A DNA stretch of 20,052 bases. Origin: JANQTF01 sp036835375. GTDB taxonomy: Bacteria; Bacteroidota; Bacteroidia; J057. The translations under genes and the position numbers were made by a program. Location: NCBI GenBank assembly GCA_036835375.1, contig DAITMB010000095.1, positions 1-20,052 on the forward strand. The letters run 5' to 3'. The notes beneath the pieces are model-generated. The model saw only the letters and a program-made list of their open reading frames with translations. It was not told where the DNA came from and searched no databases. Positions 13,761-20,052 of the stretch are shown here, one piece after another (within the stretch, counting starts at the first letter, position 1; the number at the start of each line of letters is the position of its first letter).

Positions 13761-16601
13761 CTAGAAAATTTTATAGGAAAGCCCTAGTGAAAAAACAGAT
13801 CCGGGTTTGAACCGGCGGAAAATCTGATCGTTTTGACGGTCGAAAATCCCGTCTTCATTTCCATCTTGTAACAAGAGGAATTCTTGATTGACAAGGTCTT
13901 TGATTCCAGCGCGTAGCACGAAGCGCTCGCCGAGGCCCTTGGACACGCTGATGTCCACCACATTGCGGGGCATTTCATAGGTATCTGGAATCGAACCAGC
14001 GCCTACGAGGAGAATTCGCTTGCCGATCACGTTGTAGAGCACATTGACCTGGAAATCATGCTCTTCATCATTGTAAAAAATCCCTGTGTTGACAATGAAG
14101 TTTGACTGCCCTTGTAGCGGACGGTCTTTGGCCCGAAGCAGGTTCGCAAGGTCTTCACCGAGTGTCACTCGGCTGTCAATGAGCGATACGTTCACTAAAA
14201 GGGCTGTTCTGTTGAGAAGCTTGAATTGGGTGAGACCTCTAAGAGATTTTCTCATGTCCAATTCGATTCCCCTTGCATATGCGCTTTCCGTATTGCGGTA
14301 CAAAAAGGTAGCCTGCTCGCTGCCGAAGTTGCCATAAAGCGACTCTATGGGGTTTTGAAATTGCTTGTAGAAAAATGCCAAAGAGATGGTCTCTGTGGGG
14401 CTTGGATACATCTCGAGGCGAAGGTCATAGTTGTCGATCGTCGCATTCTGAAGACCCGAAAATCCCGTAACGGTTGCATCAAAGATGAAGTCATAAAACC
14501 CGAAAGGCGCTATCTCCCTGAATTCCGGACGATTGACCGTTCTGCCATATACGGCCTTGAGAATGAGAGAAGAGGTGAGATTGTAAGACAGTGTCACAGA
14601 TGGAAGCAAAATGAGCTGTTCGATCCGAACAGAGTCAAAACCCGTCCCTCCTGAGCCAGGAGGCAAAAGACTGCCGAGAGATTGAATGTTGTCCTCCAGG
14701 CGTATGCCTCCAAACACATTGAAGCGGGGTCCGATTGGAAGGTTGACTGAGAGATACCCTGCCATCAGACGATTGGAAGCAGCGAAGAAGTTGTTCGGAC
14801 TAAAGTTCTCGCCAAGTCTGATACCGTTTGATGAATTAATATTTTCTGGCTGAAAAAGCTGTCCGACTGAGACTTGCGTAAGGGACTCATCAAAGTCAAA
14901 AGCTCGGCTATACCCAAGGTTGCGAGCGCTGAACTCCCGATCACGGTACTCCCAAAAGCCTCCGAATTGAACCGATGGCTTGAAAAGCGTCTCTTTTTGA
15001 GCGTTGAACGTCTGCTCAATGTTTACTGCACCTGAATAAATGGTCTCGAACATCTCGGAGTAAAACTTCCCAAGAAAATCGGGCGTTTGTCCTCTCGGAA
15101 CAAAGAGTACTTCTTCTCCTGTGGCTGGATCCAACACATTGCGGCGGAGCCTCCGATAGTCGGGCAATTCGTTGAAAGAAAGTCCCAGCCCGCCAATCCA
15201 CTCCACTTGCATGGATTCTTTGAAGAGCTTGTGCGTTCCTACCATTTGACCCGAGTAAAGGCCACGGTATTCGTTGTAAAAAGCGTCACTGTTTTGCGTA
15301 AAGCCTTGGGCTACCTGGTCTCCAAAGCGGTCGATATAGTCGTAGCTCGTGAGTGTATTGTAAAGATTCTTTAGCTCGACCACGTGATTACTATTGAGCC
15401 GCACAGCCCAGTTGTGGACAATCCCCGTCATGATCTCTTGTCCATACTCAATATCATCAAAGTCGGTGCGCAGCTTTGAGCTTTGAGCAGTAAAGTCATA
15501 AGCCTCGTAAGAGCGATTGACCATATTAAATATGGTCTTGGAGTTGTTGTATTGGATACCCGTCACATTCCCGATCTGACCTTCCCGACCAAAATCTTTG
15601 CGAAAGCTGTAGGTGAGGTTTACTTTGTAATCAAGCCCAGAATTGTAAGAAGTGGGTTCCCAATTGTTTGGAAGAGACTTGCCCGCATTGTCCCTGGCTT
15701 CTCCTGTAAGAACGTCCACGCGATCGGGAAAGTCTGAGGGCAAGTCATTAGCGCCGTCATTGATTCCAGTCCAGTGCAAGGGTCTGCGCTCTTCGGCAAC
15801 AAACGTTTTCAACGAAGAACCGGGCCTATAGCCAGTAGAAAGATCGACTACTAAGCTGCTTTCATCCGGAATACCCTTCGTGTAGAGTTTGATAGCACCT
15901 CCTGAAAAATCACCTGGAAGATTCGGTGCAGGGCTTTTGTACACCAGCACCCGATCAATGATGCTACTCGGTAGCACATCCATCGAAAAAGATCTCACGT
16001 CAGGCTCCATGCTCGGCGCGTTGACATTGTGCAGCAGGGTAAGGTTATATCGTTCGCTCAAGCCGCGAATCACGACAAATCGATCCTGGACGACCGTCAC
16101 CCCAGGAATTCTCTTCATGACTTGAGAAGCATCGCTGTCAAGTGTTTTCTTGATCGTCTCGGCAGAAACCCCACTAACGATCTGCATGCTTTCCTTCATG
16201 ATGCTCATGACCGACACTTCGGTGGAAGCTTTCCGGACTGCTGTGAGGGTCACTTCGTTCAAACTGTATTCCCCCTCCTGCATCTCAATCCGCAACGAAA
16301 CAGCTTGTCCACCTACTACTTCGACATTCAAGATTTCCCGATCGTCATAGCCATAGTAGGTAGCCTTGACAGTGTAGCCCTTTGCAATAGGGACATTATT
16401 CATAGAAAAGGAGCCGTCCTCTCCAGTGAAGGCCCCAAACACACGTCCTGACTGGCTACTCACTGATACCGTAGCACCTATGAGTGGTTCAGAAGTACTA
16501 CTATCAACTACCACACCTGAGACCGTACCGAGCTGAGCCACAAGGGGCTGGTAGGACAGCAGAAGGAAAAAAAGTGAGAAAAGCGCGAAAGATTGCCGCA
16601 T
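13761..16601 (-). CDS. TonB-dependent outer-membrane receptor with carboxypeptidase-regulatory-like domain
   Basis: A 946-residue outer-membrane receptor. A signal peptide covers residues 1-23 (ending LSYQPLVAQ). A carboxypeptidase-regulatory-like domain lies at about 26-107 (GTVSGVVVDSSTSEPLIGATV). The plug domain follows at about 140-245 and includes DASQVMKRIPGVTVV, RFVVIRGLSERYN and SIIDRVLVYKSPAPNLPGDFSGG. A beta-barrel fills the remainder and ends in YKIF with the C-terminal aromatic expected for barrel insertion. It imports a ligand using TonB-ExbBD energy. The barrel is rich in aromatics and Asn, as in related receptors. No SusD gene follows; the next gene is the large lipoprotein. 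The ATG at 16601 directly precedes the signal peptide, and a frame open 19 codons upstream is leader. Regulation probably acts at the inverted repeat over the promoter at 16667-16712. Confidence 0.95.
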   Translation of the reverse strand: MRQSFALFSLFFLLLSYQPLVAQLGTVSGVVVDSSTSEPLIGATVSVSSQSGRVFGAFTGEDGSFSMNNVPIAKGYTVKATYYGYDDREILNVEVVGGQAVSLRIEMQEGEYSLNEVTLTAVRKASTEVSVMSIMKESMQIVSGVSAETIKKTLDSDASQVMKRIPGVTVVQDRFVVIRGLSERYNLTLLHNVNAPSMEPDVRSFSMDVLPSSIIDRVLVYKSPAPNLPGDFSGGAIKLYTKGIPDESSLVVDLSTGYRPGSSLKTFVAEERRPLHWTGINDGANDLPSDFPDRVDVLTGEARDNAGKSLPNNWEPTSYNSGLDYKVNLTYSFRKDFGREGQIGNVTGIQYNNSKTIFNMVNRSYEAYDFTAQSSKLRTDFDDIEYGQEIMTGIVHNWAVRLNSNHVVELKNLYNTLTSYDYIDRFGDQVAQGFTQNSDAFYNEYRGLYSGQMVGTHKLFKESMQVEWIGGLGLSFNELPDYRRLRRNVLDPATGEEVLFVPRGQTPDFLGKFYSEMFETIYSGAVNIEQTFNAQKETLFKPSVQFGGFWEYRDREFSARNLGYSRAFDFDESLTQVSVGQLFQPENINSSNGIRLGENFSPNNFFAASNRLMAGYLSVNLPIGPRFNVFGGIRLEDNIQSLGSLLPPGSGGTGFDSVRIEQLILLPSVTLSYNLTSSLILKAVYGRTVNRPEFREIAPFGFYDFIFDATVTGFSGLQNATIDNYDLRLEMYPSPTETISLAFFYKQFQNPIESLYGNFGSEQATFLYRNTESAYARGIELDMRKSLRGLTQFKLLNRTALLVNVSLIDSRVTLGEDLANLLRAKDRPLQGQSNFIVNTGIFYNDEEHDFQVNVLYNVIGKRILLVGAGSIPDTYEMPRNVVDISVSKGLGERFVLRAGIKDLVNQEFLLLQDGNEDGIFDRQNDQIFRRFKPGSVFSLGLSYKIF

Positions 16602-16666
16602 TAAATGAGTTCTTTGGTGCAAAGAAATCTCGGCAATATGATTTCGCTGTGTCGCCAATGTTGGCT

Positions 16667-16712
16667 AATTGTTAAAATTGGCTCAAAGCGAAACTTTTAA
16701 CAATTTGCGCAA
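16667..16712 (-). promoter_or_regulatory. Promoter and inverted-repeat operator candidate of the TonB operon
   Basis: The arms AATTGTTAAAA (16667-16677) and TTTTAACAATT (16695-16705) are a perfect 11-bp inverted repeat separated by 17 bp, 66-104 nt upstream of the receptor start codon. On the minus strand TTG (16712-16710) is followed after 18 nt by TCGCTTTG (16691-16684), one mismatch from the TAnnTTTG element. The right arm therefore lies inside the promoter spacer and the left arm about at the transcription start, which is a repressor-type layout. Confidence 0.5.
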
Positions 16713-17067
16713 GTTTGGAACATCCTTCGCAATAAGGATTTTCATTTTTCCATTCCTTGACGCCCGATAGTCTCTTGCTAACCAATCTTCTACACGATAT
16801 CAAATATAAAAGGCATAATTCCCAAACACTCGGAATTGCAAGCCCTCGAATTTGCGCCTCTAAAGGCTGGTTGCAAATACCTCTCACTACCGCCTTACTT
16901 TCTTTTTCTATGCCATAATCCGGTCTATTCAGCATCTTCAATGCCCCTCGAAAGCTATCTATTTGTAATAACAAATTATTGGCCTCATTGCGTAAGTCAT
17001 CTTTTGTCAGTTTTCTTTCAAGCAACACATGTAATAAATTATTTTGTTGCCCATTGAGTATCATCAT
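16672..17067 (-). CDS. Doubtful small ORF upstream of the TonB operon
   Basis: An ATG-initiated open frame of 131 codons. The N-terminal part (LERKLTKDDLRNEANNLLLQ) could be helical, and a CEGC pair lies near the end, but no domain is recognised. The later part is cysteine- and leucine-rich and does not look like a folded domain I know. Its last bases run through the candidate promoter and inverted repeat of the receptor operon. It may be a small regulator, a decayed gene or chance; I lean to the last two. Confidence 0.22.
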   Translation of the reverse strand: MMILNGQQNNLLHVLLERKLTKDDLRNEANNLLLQIDSFRGALKMLNRPDYGIEKESKAVVRGICNQPLEAQIRGLAIPSVWELCLLYLISCRRLVSKRLSGVKEWKNENPYCEGCSKLAQIVKSFALSQF

Positions 17068-17586
17068 ACTATCGCCCCCTCTTCATGTGGAGGGAGGCTC
17101 GGCATAAGTGAGTCCCCAAATAGTTACAGGATTACAAAGGTGACCATGGGGGTAGGCATGAACTTGATCATTTTCCTTCACAAATTTTGTATTCTTTTTC
17201 AGGATGCAGCGTGAGGAATTTAGTGCCATGCTATAGCTATTGCAACTTGCGTGATTCCCTCTCATATGACAGGGGCACAATCACATCTCCTCCAATCTCA
17301 TCACAATATTTTACCCTACGTACACTCAGGCAAGCGACGCTGTGTAGCAATCGTGAATCAGTCGATGTCGATTGAGTTAAATCCGCTAAATGGAAGCTTG
17401 TTGTCTTGACTTCAATGTCGTAGTTTTTACCCCGTTTTGACTCGGTTTTAAATGGTCTCAGACGCTCACACACCAGATGATAAGCACTTCCTTTGTAGTT
17501 GTTTAGCCTGATATTGGTTGGGGAAGACAGTTCGGACTATCTCAAATGCTCGATTGCTTCTCTCGCTTTATAATCGTCTTTCGCAT
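16713..17586. other. AT-rich region without a convincing gene
   Basis: This stretch between the TonB operon promoter and the alpha/beta hydrolase is poorer in G+C than the neighbouring genes. The only open frames are short (about 65-131 codons), lack known motifs and have unlikely composition. I see no tRNA or rRNA fold, no terminal inverted repeats or transposase motifs, and no CRISPR-like repeats. It could be a decayed gene remnant or hold a non-coding RNA. The hydrolase promoter must lie in its right part. Confidence 0.5.
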
Positions 17587-18540
17587 ATGCCAAGTTTTTC
17601 TCATACGCTCTTGAAGATTTCCGCCAACAACATGAAGCGAGTCATGGGCGTGGATCTCAACGACATTCCCCGCGTGCGGAAGCTACTCCGGTTGTCTGGC
17701 CCCACGCTCGCTTTGCCATCTCAAGTCGTGGCTGTCGCGCAGATTTGGCAGCAACTGCCCGTAGAATGGGTCCATCCCGACAACACCAACCAACACAAGG
17801 CCATCCTCTTTCTTCACGGCGGTGGCTATGCCGTAGGCTCTATCCAAACTCATCGCGGACTGGCGGCCCGGCTTGCTCAACGCGCCGGTACCAGTGCCCT
17901 GCTCATCGACTACCGCCTGGCACCAGAACATCCTTTCCCTGCTGCGCTGCAAGATGCCGTTTCCGCCTACCAGACTTTGTTGGGAGAAGGCTACGATCCC
18001 GGACACATCGCCTTGGCTGGCGATTCCGCCGGGGGTGGTTTGGCCATTGCCTGCATGGTAGCCCTGCGCGATATGAACATACCGCTGCCGGCTTGCTGCG
18101 TGTGTTTCTCTCCGTGGGTAGATCTTGGATTCAGCGGCGAATCTGCCACCCGCTTTGCCGACGAAGATCCGATTGTGAAGGTGAAGGAAGTCACCAATTG
18201 GGGCACAGCTTATGCCGGCGCATTCCCTGTCACCTATCCGCTGGTGTCGCCGCTGTTTGCCGACCTGAGCCATCTCCCTCCGATTCTCATCCAAGCTTCT
18301 GATTGTGAGGTGCTCACCGACGATGCAAGACGATTGGCCACCAAACTGGAAGAAGCAGGAGTTGAAGTGCACCTACAGATCTGGCCTCAAATGATCCATG
18401 TGTGGCAGCTGTTTTGGCGAATCGTGCCAGAGGCGGAAGCGGCCTTGACCGCCGCTGGTGCCTTCATCAACACCCACACGCACTTGCCTTTGGAATTCGC
18501 CAAGCGTAGCCAGCAACCGAAGGGTCCGGAACCAGAATAA
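17587..18540 (+). CDS. HSL-family alpha/beta hydrolase (esterase/lipase)
   Basis: A 317-residue serine hydrolase of the hormone-sensitive-lipase group (bacterial family IV). The oxyanion-hole motif HGGGY lies at residues 77-81, DYRLAPEHPFPAAL at 108-121, and the nucleophile elbow GDSAGGG carries Ser147. The acid is Asp245 in SDCEVLTDDA and the base is His271 in PQMIHVWQLF, so the triad is complete. It has no signal peptide and is probably cytoplasmic; the family hydrolyses short-chain acyl esters, and the substrate here is unknown. I start at the ATG at 17587; an in-frame TTG at 17518 would add 23 residues. It converges on the egtD gene with only 13 bp between the stops and no visible terminator between them. 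Confidence 0.9.
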   Translation: MPSFSHTLLKISANNMKRVMGVDLNDIPRVRKLLRLSGPTLALPSQVVAVAQIWQQLPVEWVHPDNTNQHKAILFLHGGGYAVGSIQTHRGLAARLAQRAGTSALLIDYRLAPEHPFPAALQDAVSAYQTLLGEGYDPGHIALAGDSAGGGLAIACMVALRDMNIPLPACCVCFSPWVDLGFSGESATRFADEDPIVKVKEVTNWGTAYAGAFPVTYPLVSPLFADLSHLPPILIQASDCEVLTDDARRLATKLEEAGVEVHLQIWPQMIHVWQLFWRIVPEAEAALTAAGAFINTHTHLPLEFAKRSQQPKGPEPE

Positions 18541-18553
18541 ATTCACACCAACG

Positions 18554-19528
18554 CTAAGCCTGGCATTCCCACAAGGCTTCCATGAAATATTGGCGGCTGT
18601 CCAGCAGCCCTTCCAAGTGCACGAATCCCGAGGACTGGGCAAGGTCTTGAATCATCTCTAAGTCAAATTTCTGCGACAATTCTGTCCAAACAGCCTCCCA
18701 GGGAGCAAAAGAAAAGGTTTCTCCGAGCACCTTCAAGCAGACTTGCTGTGCGGACTGGGGCAGGAGGTAGCTGCGGGTTTCGCCTGTGAGCGGATCGTAG
18801 GTCGCGTAGTGCTGCCACTGAGCGCGATCAAAGTCGCCCCCGAGTTCGCGATTGATGCGGTCGAGCAGATTGAGGTTAAATTCTCTGGTAATGCCCGCTG
18901 GATCGTCATAGGCGCGAAGAATGGTCAATGGATTTTTTTTCAGGTCAAATCCGATCATGGCCCTGTCGCCCGGACTCGCGTGATCGCGCAACGCGCTAAG
19001 AAAAGAAATGGCACCTGCCCGCTGAAAGTTCCCAATATTGGAACCCATAAATAGAATGACTTTGCGCTCCACATGTCCAGCGCTGGAGAGGGCATCCAAT
19101 GCGGCAAAATATTCCCCTTGCAACGGCTCTACTTTCAACGCTGGGAATACATCTGCCAGCTCTTTCACCAAGCCTTCCAGTGCTGTGGCCGAAATGTCAA
19201 TTGGTGCATAAATAAAATCTAAGTCCCGTTCCAAAAGGTGACGGAGCAATACCTTCGTTTTCATACCGTCACCAGCGCCAAATTCTATTAGTCGAAAAGG
19301 GCTGCCATCTGGAGAACAGGCTTTTACCACTGCTTCCCCTTGACGGGAAAAAATTTCTAGTTCTGCGTCGGTGAGGTAGTAGCTTTCCATTCGCATGATT
19401 TGCTGGAAAAGCTGACTTCCCTTTTCGTCATAAAAATACTGAGAGGAAAGCCTGCGAGGGGTCGCATTCAAGCCTTTGACGATGTCTTGGGCAAAAGTGG
19501 TGTCAAATGTCTGGGTGGAAGATTCCAT
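18554..19528 (-). CDS. egtD: L-histidine N-alpha-methyltransferase
   Basis: A 324-residue SAM-dependent methyltransferase that trimethylates the alpha-amino group of histidine to hercynine, the first step to ergothioneine. Family landmarks are YFYDEKGSQLFQQI (31-44) with the following YYLTDAE (50-56), the SAM-site glycine motif IEFGAGDGMKTK (81-92), APIDISATALEG (108-119), MGSNIGNF (161-168) and a C-terminal FSFAPWEAVWTELSQKF segment that closes the histidine pocket in known structures. The methyltransferase core is complete. The ATG at 19528 lies 8 nt after the egtB stop; a TTG at 19540 that overlaps the stop is an alternative. It is read with the upstream egtB as one operon, which supports the substrate assignment. 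Substrate use in Bacteroidota members is inferred from the family. Confidence 0.9.
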   Translation of the reverse strand: MESSTQTFDTTFAQDIVKGLNATPRRLSSQYFYDEKGSQLFQQIMRMESYYLTDAELEIFSRQGEAVVKACSPDGSPFRLIEFGAGDGMKTKVLLRHLLERDLDFIYAPIDISATALEGLVKELADVFPALKVEPLQGEYFAALDALSSAGHVERKVILFMGSNIGNFQRAGAISFLSALRDHASPGDRAMIGFDLKKNPLTILRAYDDPAGITREFNLNLLDRINRELGGDFDRAQWQHYATYDPLTGETRSYLLPQSAQQVCLKVLGETFSFAPWEAVWTELSQKFDLEMIQDLAQSSGFVHLEGLLDSRQYFMEALWECQA

Positions 19529-19536
19529 AGAATCGG

Positions 19537-20052
19537 TCAAATATGCTCAGCCAGGCGGAAACCGCTACACAACCATTGATGCTGAGGATGAAAAAAATTG
19601 CGATAGGTCGGGCGAATATGATCGCGAGGGGTAGCAAATGAGCCGCCGCGAAGCACCATTTGGTTGATCATAAACTTGCCGTTGTACTCACCTACGGTCC
19701 CAGGAGGGGCTTGGTAGTGAGGGTATGGCAAATATGCGCTTGTGGTCCACTCCCACACATCTCCATAAAACTGATGATCATTGCCTTGCCGTCTGCGGGG
19801 AGCAAAGTGCTCTTGTTCGACAAAATTGGCATGTGCCGGAATGTCGGGCGCGTACCGGACACAAGCCAGTTCCCACTCGGCTTCGGTTGGAAGGCGCTTG
19901 CCTTTCCACCGGGCAAAGGCTTCGGCTTCGAAATAATTTACGTGGATCATCGGCAGCTCCCAGTCGATGGGAAGCAACCCGCTCAAGGTAACATGGTGCC
20001 AAGTACCCTCAATCTTAAACCAATAAAAAGGACTGTCCACTTGATTGGCCTT
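19537..20052 (-). CDS. egtB: Ergothioneine biosynthesis protein EgtB, C-terminal part
   Basis: The 3' end of a gene that starts right of the window; 171 residues are visible and the frame is open to the edge. They form the formylglycine-generating-enzyme-like (sulfatase-modifying factor) domain with the EgtB phrases VDSPFYWFK, HVNYFEAEAFARWKGKRLP, GDVWEWTTSAYLPYPHYQ, VGEYNGKFMINQMVLRGGSF and PTYRNFFHPQHQW. EgtB is the non-haem iron sulfoxide synthase that joins hercynine to a thiol donor with oxygen. The iron-binding DinB-like domain lies outside the window, so the metal ligands cannot be checked, and whether the donor is gamma-glutamylcysteine or cysteine is not visible. The next gene is egtD, 8 nt away or overlapping by 4 nt with its TTG start. 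Confidence 0.93.
   Translation of the reverse strand, partial: KANQVDSPFYWFKIEGTWHHVTLSGLLPIDWELPMIHVNYFEAEAFARWKGKRLPTEAEWELACVRYAPDIPAHANFVEQEHFAPRRRQGNDHQFYGDVWEWTTSAYLPYPHYQAPPGTVGEYNGKFMINQMVLRGGSFATPRDHIRPTYRNFFHPQHQWLCSGFRLAEHI

Noticed and set aside
17083..17473. Two short minus-strand open frames (65 and 78 codons) as a possible transposase remnant
   Set aside because: No DDE or other transposase motif, no terminal inverted repeats, and extension upstream meets stops quickly.
1..20052. CRISPR array, tRNA/rRNA genes, prophage or defence island
   Set aside because: No regularly spaced repeats, clover-leaf or rRNA-like sequence, and no nuclease, integrase or phage structural genes are visible.

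Overview
The window looks like a chromosomal segment of a Bacteroidota bacterium, probably of the Cytophagia/Saprospiria side. The reasons are a TonB-dependent receptor with an N-terminal carboxypeptidase-regulatory-like domain, several lipoproteins, a SPOR-domain protein, a Tat-exported Gfo/Idh oxidoreductase next to a DUF1080 protein, little Shine-Dalgarno signal, and candidate promoters of the TTG-N(17-23)-TAnnTTTG type. The genus cannot be read from the sequence. There is no CRISPR array, rRNA, tRNA, integrase or intact insertion sequence that I can support.

Layout. (1) 1-3501: the C-terminal end of a multi-pass membrane protein, possibly a glycosyltransferase, converges on and overlaps by 164 bp a geranylgeranyl-reductase-family flavoprotein. 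That flavoprotein follows a secreted YVTN beta-propeller/SPOR fusion on the minus strand. (2) 3840-5015: a plus-strand lipoprotein with two retropepsin-like halves and a PDZ domain. (3) 5086-9659: a minus-strand sugar region made of xylose isomerase (xylA) with its own promoter and terminator, then a tandem DUF1080 protein and a Tat-exported Gfo/Idh oxidoreductase ending at a long hairpin terminator. Xylose isomerase acts in the cytoplasm, while the other two are exported and fit the 3-keto-glycoside pathway. The three leaders share an octamer, and the DUF1080 leader also holds a LacI/PurR-like palindrome. (4) 9714-11495: an MltD-like lytic transglycosylase and an unrecognised small lipoprotein. 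(5) 11694-16712: a two-gene operon of a TonB-dependent receptor and a large surface lipoprotein, without SusD, bounded by a promoter/inverted-repeat region and a strong terminator. (6) 16713-17586: an AT-rich stretch with no convincing gene. (7) 17587-20052: an HSL-family alpha/beta hydrolase converging on egtB-egtD, the ergothioneine genes.

No clearly new multi-gene system is demonstrable. The best candidates for new biology are the regulatory architecture of the sugar region (shared leader octamer, LacI-type palindrome, repeats over the xylA promoter), the SusD-less TonB receptor/lipoprotein pair with its operator-like inverted repeat, and the propeller-SPOR fusion.
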